This document shows positions 21,529-33,675 of a DNA stretch of 64,000 bases, piece after piece. The position numbers and the translations under genes were made by a program. The notes under the pieces are model-generated. The model made no database searches and was not told the origin of the DNA. It saw only the letters and a program-made list of their open reading frames with translations. The first letter of the stretch is position 1; each line of letters opens with the position of its first letter. The stretch comes from Rhizomys pruinosus (lineage: Eukaryota; Chordata; Mammalia; Rodentia; Spalacidae): contig VZQC01013995.1 in assembly GCA_009823505.1 (NCBI GenBank), positions 1,098,378 to 1,162,377 of the forward strand. Direction: 5' to 3'.

Positions 21529-24500
21529 TTTGTTTTTAGATATTGTACACATTCAATATTTCTAATTATTTTAGATTTGTAAAGGTTATTGTGGACAAGA
21601 CAATTTTATTATTAATGGCTACTAAAATCTAAGAAACCTATTGATTTTTGTATGTTCATTTTCTAACTAGAGTTTTGAGTTCTCTAATATTTGATCATTG
21701 AAGTCTTTTAGACAGTTATATCTATTAAAATTAATTTGATTTCTATAATTTTACTCTTAAAAAGTTCAACCCTTCCCCAGTTTATGGATACACTGGTCTT
21801 TTAAATCTGTCTTAGTAAGTAGCTGTAGTTTGGGTTTGGTTTTCTAGTTTTATTCCTCCATAAAACTTATCTGATCTGCTTCCATAATCCCAGACTGGCT
21901 TCCAAACAGGTTTTTTATTTTTATTTTTCTAGGCATACTAAAGCTTTCATTTTGATGAAATGAGAAAACTGACCTGAAAATGTTGACTAACTCCATTGAG
22001 AAGTGAAACCCACCCTAATCTACATCTGAGGGACATTCCACAATTGACATTTTCCCACCAAAACTTCTATCAGAATTGCTAATAAAAAGAAAATTGATCA
22101 CACAAACACAAAATTATTTTTATAACTTTGAACATGATATGGAAGGACTAAAATTAAGCAGCTATAAGAAGAGACAATATCTGAGAATCTCAATGGCCAC
22201 TTTTCACATAAGAATTAATATTCAAATATCCATAGAGACAAGAGAGTGGAGATTACCAGCGAAAAAGAATGAAACTCAGGCGCATTGGAATAAGGATTTA
22301 AATTAACATCCTCAGATCTGTCATTCTCACATTAACAACATTTGGTCAAATTTGACTGTTTAAACTGTCACTTGGAAAATAAGCCTTTTGGGCTGGGTTT
22401 GGAGTCCCTACATTCAGTCTACATGACGTGCCTCTGTAAATGGCAGACGAAACTGCCTTATGATTCTGATACTACGGGATAACGCAGCAGCAAGTGGTGT
22501 GAATTTCACGTCTCATTTCACTTAAGAATTTGCTGGGCTCTACCTCTAGCATCTTCTGAGATGAGAAGCATGCCCATGAACAACATCTAAACAGGAACGG
22601 GATTTTTGTCCCTTGAGTTTCAACATCGCCTGCCATTCTGGCAATGAAAAAATGATGTATTTGTGAACCCCTGGAAGAAGAAAATTGCTAAGAGTTTCCA
22701 ACTTCATTCTCATGAACAACTGATATTTTAAAGCTATTAGCACAGGAGCTGGGCATTCAGAGATAGTTCATTTATCATCCATAAGCTGGCAAGAGTGGAG
22801 TGTTAGGGCCTTGCAGTCGGGCTCTGAAAAATGGGCCCCAAGTTCACCTGCTAGTGCCAAACAGCTGCTCCTTCCCAAAGGTTTAATCCGATTCCCTGGA
22901 CATTTCCTGCCCCAGTAAGACAGAGCCACATAAACCTGCATTAAGCCTGCCACACGAAGTAGTTACAAGGCCCAAGTAACATGAACAAATTGTGTCTCTA
23001 GGCCCAGGCAGCTTTTAATTTGGACCGATATTATGACTGCGTATTAATTTGGCCTCTTGTTTCCTGGAAGAAAATTATTATAGAAAAGAATTTAGAATTC
23101 GTCACCTAAATAAAAGACATCTCTAGGTTACACAGAACAAGAAGTCAAGTTTAAGTGCACTGGAAAGAAAATACGCCTGAGTGAAAATGCCACAGTCCAA
23201 AGCTCCCGAAACTGTAGTTTATCTTTTTATAAAATTGAACATTTTATGCTACCCCACCCCCCAAATATGAGAGCTTTAACTTCCTTCAGACTCTTAATTT
23301 TATGAGATCTCACAAAAAAAAAAAATCAATATTCAGTGTCACATTGTAACTGGAAGCTAGCTTGTCAACCTTTGGAAACTGCACCTTACATGAGACGAAG
23401 TCATGATTTGTTCTTGCTGCCATCTGCCACTAGGTAGCTTCCTATCTGGTCACCACAGAGCCAGAAAGGGGAAACCAGTTCTCCCAACTAGATAGTGAAG
23501 GGCATTAGAGAGAGGCTGCCTGTACCATGACGCAAGTACAAGGCATCCACAATGAACTGGTCAGTCATGGAGGAAGGGAGAAGAATGACAGAATCAAAAA
23601 CTGCAGGTCGCCATCACAGCTTTGGGTAGTAGAGAATGGGCTAGATCTTTTCATCTTATCAAACCTTTAAGTAGTTTTTATTTAGCTGATGTAGACTGAA
23701 ACTCTGGTTGCCAATCGCTTCAAAATTTCAAGTCCCACTGGAAAGCAATGTCCTTTGCATGAATCCAACACAGCAGTCTGTCCCCACCTTTGCATATTGT
23801 TTCTATATGCAGAGCTGTTATAGGAAGGGCTGTTTTCACCAAGTGATCTTTGGGGTATTTGCAATCCCTGTGACAGTAATTTCCTGTAGTGAGTTAATAA
23901 AGTGGATTCTGATTCTAATACAGTTTCCTAAGTAACCTGACTACAGAAAGAAAATGAACCCGCCATACCAGCCTGGGTGTTTACACCCTTAGATCAGTAA
24001 TTTCTTTTGTTAATTGTGATCACCTCTAGAGGGTCTCATCTCTGCTTCATGGATACTTTGCTGATACAAGTGGTTCTCTTACTACATGGTGGTCCTTCTG
24101 GACTAGCACACACTGTGGGACCCTCAACCAAGAGGAGAAAATTTCAAACCAAGGGCTGAAATGACCTAGTGGTGATGTGCAGTGGAAGACGGACCCAACT
24201 TTCTTCAAGAAGGCAGCCAGTGCACAGGTTGAAATTATTGGAGTCCCTGCTATTTTGTAGCATGCTCCCTTGGTTGCTACACGAAGTGGCTGAAGCATGA
24301 CCTGTTCTCAGACTCTTTGGAGAAGTGTTTGAATGAAGATGACTGCCTGAGCGAAGCCTGGAGAGCATCACTGAGCAGGGTTTTTGCTGCATGTCTACCA
24401 ATTTCACATAATCTCTCCCTCTGTGGTCACTTAATGCCCATTGTCTTTGAATCTTGTAGGGACTGCAGAGTCACTAGAGGACCCGACTTCCCCTCCCCAG

Positions 24501-24607
24501 TCCACAGGGTGTTTGCAACGGCCATTCCTCACTGGAGTGCTTCTATCTTTGTCTATCTTCCCCTGCTTCTCACTTCTTTCTGAGTTTATTTTATTTAATT
24601 ACATGCT
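21529..24607. other. unassigned sequence, no gene recognised
   Basis: Three kilobases without a nameable repeat or exon. The stretch at 22.95-23.1 kb looks like unique, slowly evolving sequence, judged only by its homeobox-type AT motifs. Open frames here are short. Confidence 0.35.
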
Positions 24608-25405
24608 TTGGATGACCTTTCATTGATGATATATGATGATATATTTTCAGATAAACTATCTGAAAATAAATTTCCCTCTTATTTTCAAGATGTGTCTTCA
24701 TTGAATTGGAGTCTGAGGCTGTTAGTGACCTCCCACCAGACCTTCGACACATTTCCCATCTTTCCATGGGATACTTCTGGTCCTAATGAGAAAACTCTCC
24801 TCACGCAAACTATGATTATAAGTGACCTTCATATTAAGAACCCATCATTCTCTCTGGTTGCTCTGAAGATTTCCACTTTAACCGAGCTCCCATTTCACTG
24901 CACTTCAGTCAATTTACGCACGCTTCCTCAGAGATCTTACACACAGTTTCCCCCTGTTAGAGCCTCAACACTTAGAGTTGGGTACTGCCCAATTAATGAA
25001 TCACTGTTCAAATACCCCTACACGCACACTCAGGCGCAGCCAAGTAAAAACACTAAAATTTGCAATGTGTTTAAATGTGCGTTAGGTTTCAGTTACCAGC
25101 TGTACTTAAGTTATTGCACTTGGTTTAATTCTGGAAAATTGTTATTCACCATCTCTTCAAGCATTTCATCGCGTCATTCGCTTTCATTTTTCCTTAGAAC
25201 ATCTATTGATTGCTCTGGAATTCTCTTCGTGCCCCCATCCATGTCTCTGAACCAACCTGTCACACTTTTCAGCTTTTGCTACATTCACTCTGGATCATTT
25301 GTCAACTTCATCTTCTGTTTGCTGGTTGGTTTATGCTATGACATTTATGTCATCCATTTAGTTTTTAATGTCATTATTTGCAAGTTACATGTGGAAAAGC
25401 TCTGA
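24608..25405 (+). other. 265-codon open frame, unrecognised, probably non-coding
   Basis: This is the longest plus-strand frame in the window outside tandem repeats: 265 codons from ATG 24608 to TGA 25403-25405. The translation is rich in Ser, Leu, Phe and Thr, and its last 60 residues are hydrophobic ('SGSFVNFIFCLLVGLCYDIY'). I recognise no domain. Splice and promoter context are absent, the region is pyrimidine-rich (which lowers stop frequency on this strand), and part resembles antisense of old mammalian repeats. A perfect 12-bp hairpin lies near the start (24642-24668). I regard a gene as unlikely. Confidence 0.15.
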
Positions 25406-25680
25406 ATTTTGCACTGAGGTATTCTTTCCTAGTTGTTCTTGCTCTTCTATTGGCCTCTTCTGTCATTTTTAATAAGTCCATTCTACAATATTTCTCAGAC
25501 TTTGATCCTTTTGGGTGCTTCTTCCTGATTTCCACTTCTCTGCTTGATTCCCAGCTTTCCTTCAGGTGGAGATGTTTCCTTTGGTGGCCTTTGCCTTTGT
25601 GTGTGTAAGCTCATTTTCAGGAAGGATTGTTTTATTTTTTTGTGTGGCCTTGAATGTGCCTGGGTGTGAAAGGTTAGCTT

Positions 25681-25860
25681 TGGCCCCATTGTGCAGTATT
25701 TGTACAGGGATGGGAAATGTGGGTGAGCCCAATTGTGCAGTATTTGTACAGGAATGGGGACTGTGGGTGAGCCCAGTTGTGCAGTATTTGTACAGGGATG
25801 GGGACTGTGGGTGAGCCCAGTTATGCAGTATTTGTACAGGGATGGGGACTGTGGGTGAGC
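25681..25860. repeat. 44-bp tandem repeat, four copies
   Basis: The block 'ttgtgcagtatttgtacagg' recurs at 25689, 25733, 25777 and, with one change, 25821: an exact 44-bp period. Each unit ends 'actgtgggtgagccca'. Copies 2-4 are nearly identical, and the first differs at a few positions. Confidence 0.95.
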
Positions 25861-28240
25861 ATATGTGTCAATCGTCTTCAGCGCTCCTATGTTGGTTTAT
25901 TTGGCTGCATTTCCTCTGCCATGGGTCCAAACCATTGCTTTTGATTCTCAATTCCAGGTTAAAGTTAAATTCTCTTACCACTTCTTGGTGGCTAGAAGAG
26001 CAGATAGGAATGAGTGGCCCCAGATCTTATTTAAAAACATTTTTTTAACCTAAGTTGTACTGTCATGAGTGAAAGTCGAGGAATGGGATGCCGGGTCCCA
26101 AGCTCTGACCCTGTATGAACACCCGGCACTCCCCGCAGCAGCTTCACATTGCTGCTGTGAGAATCTCTCCAGGTTTGAGTGACACAGGCTTTCTTGCATT
26201 ATTTCAACCCTCCGTGCTCCTCACATTCTGGCGCGGTTATATTTGGGGTCTTTTACTTTGGACGACTGGTTACAGGTTTGCAACAACGGCTTTCTTGTAA
26301 GAGACTCATGCCGTCAGCATCAGGGCTGGGACTGTGATTCAGAGGTGACACACAGGTCCTCAGTCCCTTGGAGTACAGTGGGATTACCCTAGGGGCGGGC
26401 TTCAAGTAAACAGAGCCAATCAGAAACTTTGTGTTTGGTACACGAATGCTGGGAAAATGAAGGGTTGTTTTGAGCTGAAGACAACCTAAACCTAGAGATC
26501 TTATCCTGCACCTTCTCCATCTGCCTGCATGACGAAAGCATGAGGCTGGCTCTCAGGGAAGCCGGATGAGGCAAGGAAGACAGGCAGCCACATTGAATCT
26601 TGAGCAGGGCATAACCCTGTTAAATAGGTCCGTGTGCTTAAGGTAATTTGAATCAACTTTCTGTTGCTTACATCTGACTTGTGCAGCAATAAATTAAAGA
26701 ACACTGGGATTGAGAAAATAAATCACACATATAGATTCATATTATTTATGTACTTTTACCAGGCCAAGTGTCATGCATGCCTTGACATGAGCATTCCGAG
26801 TGCTCAGTCATGGGCTGAGTTCTCAAGAGGAGGCAGGCAAATAGGAGACGTCATCTGAGAGCATGGAGTGGACAAGAGTCACTGGGGGAATCCAAGGTCC
26901 AGTGCTGCTGAGATGCCCAGAGGCATTAAGAGCTAGGAGATGGCTGGAGCAGGAAACTAAGATCAGGAATGAGCAAAACCAGAGGCAGCCCCAGCAGGCA
27001 GGCAGGAGCCCAGCACCGCATCCGAGTAGCTGTCAGCCCAGCACCGCTAACCTGTCCTTATTTAAAGAGCCCAGGGAACCGTCCTCACTCCTGCCACATG
27101 ACTCCACCTAGTGGTGAAGAAGTGAAGTTACCGTGGAACTGATTGCCTGGACATGAAGCAGAAAGAGCCATAACTTTTTGCATTTTAAAAATATTATGTA
27201 ACACAGGAATATCCAGACAGGCATCAAAACAGATGAGTTTCATGCTGATTATCAGTTTCCCAAGGCAGAATTAACATGAATTACCCGGAGAAAGAGGTGT
27301 CAAGACATATGAAACTTGTTTTTATTAGAAATATATTTGTTGGTTGTGAGAGCAGTTTCTGTTCAGTCTCATCAAAAGGGGCCACCGTCCAATCACCTCT
27401 GTGCTTTCCAGTAGGCATAACTAGGTGAAGAGAGCATCTAATAGGCTTTTCAAATAGATGGAAGAAGCACGACGACGAAGAATACTAAACACACATCCTC
27501 TGGAAAGCTGGTAATGAGAGGATTAAGAAAACGCCTCCATCTGCACCTGAAACGATCCTAATTGACTCCTCAGTAATTATTGGAGAAACTGCCAAACAAT
27601 TAGCTTGTGTTGTGAGGGATGGAGAAAAATATAACCTGCCTGTAAAGAGCCCACCACCTTCTTGGAGATGATGCTACCAAGAGAAAGAGGTCCTCAGGGA
27701 CTTCTTTTTATGACCAAATACTACAGCTATCTTCTGATAACTCTTAGACAGATGATTTCTTATGTATATAAGTCTTAATAGTCTAACTCAATGAGGAGTT
27801 ACTGAGGGCAAGGAGGGTACCTGGACCCAGCTGGTCTATGCGCTGTAGGCACAGGCACTCCGCATATTTTGTTGAGTGGCTGAATAACTTCCAAGGCATC
27901 CCATTTAGCTTTCATGGGAGGATGCATGGGCTGCAGGAATGTGGTCTTTCAAAATACCACTCACGCTAAGTGCCAGGCATTCATGGTGTCAGACTTTCAA
28001 TGACATTTTCCAGAAAGGTCTTCCAAATAGCATGACACTCTCATTTAGGCAAAGAACACTGATCCTCTGCCTCTCCCTCTCTTTAAATGAGCTGCACTAA
28101 AGTTTTTTATAAGCATTTGTTTTACAAAGAATAAAGGCATTTAGTATGTATTTATTGCCATCCAAGAGCCAGCTATTTAGTGAGGTACGTTACCTCTAAG
28201 AAAGTCTGGAAACATTAACATGCTGTGAAATTATTGTACA
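25861..28240. other. unassigned sequence, no gene recognised
   Basis: No repeat family or exon is assigned. The region at 27.5-27.63 kb contains several homeodomain-type core motifs and may be conserved non-coding DNA. Open frames are short. Confidence 0.35.
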
Positions 28241-28480
28241 AAAATTATGTTTCAGCACAACACTGTACATACCACTTGAAATATAAAAATTGTATTTATA
28301 TGTAAATAACATATTTTATATGTGACATATATACAATTTACATATGACTAATTAGATATGTAGCTATCATCCTAACTCTATATAAAATATATAGATGATA
28401 TAAAGTATATAATCCACATACGACATAGGGTAAATATAATATAGTTATTATAATATAGATAATACATCTATATTGACTAG
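28241..28480. repeat. AT-rich low-complexity tract
   Basis: About 240 bases dominated by 'tatata', 'atattta' and 'taatata' words, with local self-complementarity. Confidence 0.7.
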
Positions 28481-28527
28481 AAATTTTGATGGTATTCTGG
28501 TTTTCTGTTTTGTTTAGGTTTTTCCTT

Positions 28528-28605
28528 TTATTATTTTTTTGTTTTTTGAGACAAGATCTCAGCTTATAGCCAAGGTTAACCCTGAACTTACTTTGTAATT
28601 GTCTG
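28528..28605 (-). repeat. degenerate B1 fragment (antisense)
   Basis: 'ttttttgttttttgagacaa' followed by weak B1 blocks ('gatctcagcttatagcc', 'ccctgaacttactttgta'). The copy is heavily diverged and lacks the 5' half. Confidence 0.5.
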
Positions 28606-28691
28606 GAACTTTGTAATCAACCTAGATTTCATTATATACTTAATTTTCCCAGTAGGGGAAAATTTCTTGGTTGCTTTAAACATATATTATG

Positions 28692-28693
<2 letters not shown>

Positions 28694-28742
<49 letters not shown>
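28694..28742. repeat. (CT)n microsatellite acting as SINE tail
   Basis: A 49-base CT run. It lies inside the target-site duplication of the next B1 fragment, so it occupies the tail position of that insertion: (GA)n in the element's own orientation. Confidence 0.9.
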
Positions 28743-28747
<5 letters not shown>

Positions 28748-28812
28748 TTTCGAGACAGAGTCTCCCTATAGCCCCAGCTGACCTGGAACTCACTCTGTAG
28801 ACCAGGCTGGCC
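28743..28812 (-). repeat. 5'-truncated B1 SINE (antisense) with GA tail
   Basis: Only the 3' half of a B1 remains ('ggtcttttcgagacagagtc' to 'agaccaggctggcc'). With the CT run it is flanked by 'atgaatctct' at 28689-28698 and 28813-28822. The insertion therefore consists of a truncated B1 plus a (GA)n tail. Confidence 0.85.
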
Positions 28813-28822
28813 ATGAATCTCT

Positions 28823-29704
28823 TTTTATATCACTACATTTTCTTCTGTGTACTTGTTCAATGTCTGTGTGGGACGGACTCACTGCACAAGGTGGTGCACT
28901 ACCTGGTGACCACTGCACACAATCTCATGCCACTAACTACTTCTTAGGGTAAAGTCCTGAAAGAGCAATTGCTGGATCAAATGACTCAAAGTCTAATGAC
29001 TCTTAGTAAATACTGCCAAATTCTCTTTGTAAAAGTTTGATCACTTTTCTATTTTGCTAGCAACCTAGGAGGGCTCTGTTAACAAAACAAAACAAAACAA
29101 TCCCCTAAGTTTGATTACTCTTTCTTGAGTTCCAAAGACTTGAAGAATTTCTACTTTAATTTTTCCTTCTTCATTAGTGAAGTTGGTCTTAGTTATAAAG
29201 TTATTAGCCATTTATGTCTCCTTGTTGACTGTCTATATCCTTTGTTGATTTTCCCATGATCTGTGCCTCTTTTTACTCATCTTTGCCGAGAGGGGTAATA
29301 ACAGAAGTTAAGCTTTGACAATGTATGGAGTGCAGTGAGTGGGGCCCTGGCATAATTTTAGGTTGTCCAGTGAACTGTGTGCTTGTACCACCTTGTCATA
29401 CCAAATGCAGTTGAAGCACAGGAAGGGAAGCGACTTTACCCAAGGTAACACATCTAGTAAATTTGTTATATTGAGGAGATTAACAGTTCAGCATGTATGT
29501 TAAAAAAGACTATCAATCAATTAACTGAAAAAACATTTTTTGCTTTCTCACCTGTCATTTATTTATTGTAATGGTTTTTGCCTGTGACAATGGCTTGACT
29601 CAACTGTTTTCAAGTAAATTATCTTTTATATCCTCTGTTTTTTAATAGTGTGGCCATCTGAAGAATACTTAAATATAGTTCAGACTCATTAAATCATTCA
29701 GGTA
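28823..29704. other. unassigned AT-rich sequence
   Basis: No gene or named repeat. A short (AAAAC)n stretch lies at about 29080-29100. Confidence 0.35.
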
Positions 29705-29930
29705 GGATCTGGAGAGATAACTCAGTGGTTAAGAGAGCTAGCCACTCTTGCAGAGGATCTGGGTTTGGTTCCCAGGACTGGCACGGCAGCCAACAACCTT
29801 CAGTAACTCCAGTTTCAGGGAATCTAACCCTCTCTTCTGGCTTCTGCAGGCACTGCACACATGAATTCACTTATGTATGTGCAGACAAAACAGTCACATA
29901 AAATAAAAATAAACACATCAAAATAAATTG
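29705..29930 (+). repeat. older B3-type SINE
   Basis: Sense B3: 'ggatctggagagataactca', 'gcagaggatctgggtttggt', 'gtaactccagtttcaggga', 'ccctctcttctggcttctgc', then 'acataaaataaaaataaaca' as tail. No 17-bp duplication. Confidence 0.85.
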
Positions 29931-30284
29931 GAAAAAAGATCACATTGAAGACAGTACTGGAAGCAGCCTCTCTATGACCCACTTAAAGACAAGAGTTAGT
30001 AGAAGGAAGAATAGATTCTATTCTGAAGTGAGAAGGAAGAGCTTTGGAAGTGCACAAAAGCAAGTACTGGGAGTACAGAGAAAAAGACGGCTAGAGGAAA
30101 TGGACTAGCAGTCCTGCCCTCAGCCTCACGAGCCTCACATCCAGCTACGGGTGTTGGCGAGACAGTGAATCCTTCTGGGGAAGGACCGGCAGTGGAGAGG
30201 AATCCTCTTTTGGCAATCCATATGAGTGCAGAGGCCAAGGCCAGGCGCCGTCCTGACTATTAGAAGGGAGTTACTACAGGGCCC

Positions 30285-30662
30285 TGTATTAGCAATTTTT
30301 CTGTTGCTGTGATAAGCCGCCATGACTAGAGGCAACTTACAGAAGGAGGACTTTGTTTGTCTTATGGTTCCAAAGGGCTAAAAGTCTATCATGGCTGGAA
30401 GATATGGCAGCAGATGTGGCTAAAGCAGAAAACTGTGATTTCACATAATTGGCACAGGAAGCAAGAGGGGTGGGAGACTGGAAATGGGAAATGGCTGTGA
30501 ACACTGAAATCCCTAGTGACCCAAGTCACCCCTAGTGACTTGCTTCCTCCAGCATGGTTGTACCTTCTAGGGGTTCCACGACCTCCGAACAGTGCCATCA
30601 ACTGACCAAGTGGTCAAATACTTGGAATCTATGTGGGGCAGTCTCCTTTGAACCACCACAGG
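30285..30662 (-). repeat. rodent interspersed repeat, copy 1 (antisense)
   Basis: This is the reverse complement of the family seen at 40954 and 47094. Blocks: 'tttctgttgctgtgataagc', 'ctatcatggctggaagatat', 'acttgcttcctccagcatgg', 'ttgaaccaccacagg'. I recognise the family as common in rodents (possibly the non-autonomous hAT-like URR1 group) but am not sure of the name. Confidence 0.55.
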
Positions 30663-31893
30663 CCCTAAAAATAGAGGATAACTAGCAAGTAGAGCTTGAA
30701 TTTGACTCAGATAGCCTCTTGGTGAGAGACAGCCCTCTGAAGCAGCTGTGGAGAGTGCAGTGGTCTGTCTGACAGCTGGAAAGTGCAGGCCGCAGAAGTT
30801 TGGTCCAAGCAGTGAAATGCCTATCTTAGCCATTGGTGGCTGGAAGTTCTCATCGACTGAGAACAACACTAGTTTGATAGCTCTAATCCTGAGGTCAGTG
30901 GGTGGAAAAACCTCTCAAGCCACCTCTCTGCCCTTCATTGATGTAGAGCCTGAGAACGCTGAGCTGCCTACCTCTAGTGGCATCATTAATCTGCAGGAGA
31001 TCTTGAAAATCCAAGGACGGGTCCTCTGCCCTTCCTGGTCTCAGTACTGTGGTTGCTTCCCACGGTCCAAATGCACGAAGGAAGGAGACACGTTAGCTGC
31101 TTCTGGGGACACAAACTGGGGAGCCTTGGGAGGATGAATGCCCCTCCCAAGCTCACAGACTACAAAGCTGCATGTGGCAGTGGAGGCTCCTGGAGCAGCA
31201 TCCTACAAAGAGTGGATGCTGCTCAAGACAGAGTAGTGGACCTCAGAAACCCCCCCAATAAACCACACCCGAGTAAACCACAGGGAAGACTGGATTCCAG
31301 TTCACCTGACCATGCCCAGCAGGTAACTGCATCTCCAACTTTCAAAGACCCAGGAAGAGGTGCTCTGATACACTATCTATCCCTCCTTTTTGGCTCTTTT
31401 ACTTTTTTACCCCCCTTTTCTCTGCTAATTTTAAGTAGTACTTCCATTGTGTTGCATTTAAAATAGTATTTTTATATTTTCTATGCCTTCATGCGCTGAA
31501 TCTAATTTAAGGATTCTCACTGTTGGGCAGTCTTTATTCTTTCCTCTTTTTGTCCTTTCTTTTCTCTTTTAGCCCTGTGTCCCCCACCCCCTTTCTTCTC
31601 TCTGGTATACTTTCAGTAGTATTTTGATTTTATATATTTTTAAACCCATGTTTTATATTTTACTCTGTTTCTTACATTTAGCTAATTTTGTTCTTAAATT
31701 GCCTCATTGTTTTTGATAACTCGTCTTTATTTTGCTTTCTCTTTTATTTTATTTTCTGGCTCTTTTCACTTTCCCCTGTAACATCCCACTCTTCTTTTAT
31801 GTCTCATCTGCTGGCCTTGCCTTTCTTCAGTCCCCTTCTCTGCCTTTCTTTTCTCATTCATTTCCTAGCTCTACATTTCTCCTGGATAATTTT
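30663..31893. other. unassigned sequence ending in a pyrimidine-rich tract
   Basis: Two overlapping plus-strand frames of 129 and 137 codons (30748-31137 and 31053-31466) have no recognisable domain. 31.38-31.88 kb is strongly T/C-rich on the plus strand. The region might be part of an old retroelement, but I cannot assign it. Confidence 0.3.
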
Positions 31894-32033
31894 ATTTTGA
31901 GACAGAGTCCCCCTTTAGTCCTAGCTGGCCTGGTGCTCGCTATGTAGACCAGGCTGGCCTTGAACTCATAGAGATCCTCCTGCCTCTGCCTCCCAAGTGC
32001 TAGGATTAAAGGCGTGCACCACCACGCCTGGTG
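31894..32033 (-). repeat. B1 SINE (antisense) with 15-bp target-site duplication
   Basis: A complete antisense B1 flanked by the perfect duplication 'ctcctggataatttt' at 31879-31893 and 32034-32048. Body: 'ttttgagacagagtcc', 'ctatgtagaccaggctggcc', 'ggattaaaggcgtgcaccac'. Confidence 0.97.
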
Positions 32034-32520
32034 CTCCTGGATAATTTTTAACTGCACAGTGTGCACTGCATTATTTTACTATTTTTTATTTTATGGTATT
32101 TGGTGACATATTAGTGGACTTTAATATATTGTTAATTAAATTTCAAACTCTTGTACAGTTTGATTTTGTTGCTCTTAAGGTATAGGCTCATCAATAAGAA
32201 GATCTCAGAGTAAAAGCAGAATAGACAACCACACCCACAAATGAGCAAATTTCTGAAAGATCATAACTCTTCAACTATTGAATTCAAATCTATAGGTAGG
32301 GTACTAGATGAAAATTTCAAAGGTTTATCAGCAAAGAAATAAAGAAAAACTCAATTTATAACATTTAAGAATAGAAAACCTAGGAATCAACCTAATCAAA
32401 GAAGTGAAAGACCTCTACAATGAAAACGTTCAGTTACTGAAGACATTAGAAGATGGAAAGATTTTCCTCAAACTTATAGACTAGCAAAATTAATAGTCTA
32501 AAAAATGCTATATTACTAAA

Positions 32521-32765
32521 GGGGCTGGAGAGATGGCCTAGTGGTTAAGAGTGTCGACTGCTCTTGCAGAGGACCTGGGTTAGATCCCCAGCACCTACAT
32601 GGTGGCTGAGCGTCTGCGATAGCCAGTTTTTAGGGATCCAGATGTCAGGGGGGAGAGCGTTTTATTCCCATCTTTGCCTCCTGGCTGGTGTTGGCTCTGG
32701 GTCGATTAAGAGCGTGGGAGGGGAAGGACAGCTTCTTTCAATAATATATAATACTTTTTATATAT
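32521..32765 (+). repeat. B2/B3-type SINE inside the LINE-1
   Basis: A clear tRNA-derived head: 'ggggctggagagatggccta', 'gctcttgcagaggacctggg', 'gatccccagcacctacatgg'. From about 32640 the body departs from the other B3 copies, then ends in an AT-rich tail. ORF2 resumes directly after it, so it is an insertion into the L1. Confidence 0.75.
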
Positions 32766-33422
32766 ATATAAAACCAAAGACGATCTACAGATTCAACACA
32801 ATTCTCATCAAAATTCAAGTGACGTTCCTCACCACAGAAATAGAAAAATAATCCTGAAATTTATATATGAGAACAAAGAGTGTAACTAGCTAAAGTGACA
32901 CTAAGCAGAAATAGTAGTTCTGGAGACACCCCAATCCCTGACCTCAAACTATGTACAGACCTAAAGACCCAAAGAAACAAAACAGCATGGTATTGCCACA
33001 AAACAGGCATGCAGACCAGTGGAATGGAAGAAAGCTCCTGGAAATACAACCACACAGCAACATTAGAATTAAGACAGGCTCTTCAACAAATGGTGCTGGG
33101 AAAACATGACATTCACATGGACCAAAATTAAACTATAGATCCTGATATTTCATACTGCACATATAAATCAATTTGAAATGGAGGAAACACTTTAAGAGCT
33201 GAAACTTTAGAAATGCAGAAAATAGGTGAAACACTTCAAGATACAAGCATAGGCAAGGCTGAGAAGAACTCCAAAAGCACAAGAACCAACCCCAAATTTA
33301 CAAATTAAATTGTCTAAAATTAGCAGCTTCTGGACAGTGCAGGAAACAATCATCAGAATGAGGAGACAGCAGACAGAATGGGAAAAAAAACCACACCTGC
33401 CAACTACACCTCTGAAAGGGAC

Positions 33423-33652
33423 CCCATACCTAGAATGTGTAACCATTCAAATTCAGCACATGCAGAAAAGTAAAGGGAGCCCATACCTAGAATGTGTAAC
33501 CATACAAATTCAACACACACAGAAAAGTAAAGGGAGCCCATACCTAGAATGTGTAACCATACAAATTCAACACACACAGAAAAGTAAAGGGAGCCCATAC
33601 CTAGAATGTATAACCATACAAATTCAACTCACGCAGAAAAATAAAATCATAT
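33423..33652 (+). repeat. 57-bp tandem array, four copies, within LINE-1
   Basis: 'cccatacctagaatgt' starts at 33423, 33480, 33537 and 33594, an exact 57-bp period. Because 57 is divisible by three, the local frame stays open and encodes a 19-residue repeat ('SPYLECVTIQIQHTQKSKG'). The unit comes from the L1 ORF2 region that normally encodes '(L)IPRIYK' in another frame. Confidence 0.95.
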
Positions 33653-33675
33653 AATTACTACACGGACTAATGTGA

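Noticed and set aside
30748..31466. Two overlapping frames of 129 and 137 codons as a gene
   Set aside because: They overlap in different frames, lack domains, and lie between transposons. The opposite strand is also open for 100 codons.
33310..33654. 114-codon frame with four 19-residue repeats as a repeat-protein gene
   Set aside because: It lies in a dead LINE-1, out of the ORF2 frame, and is open only because 57 is divisible by three.
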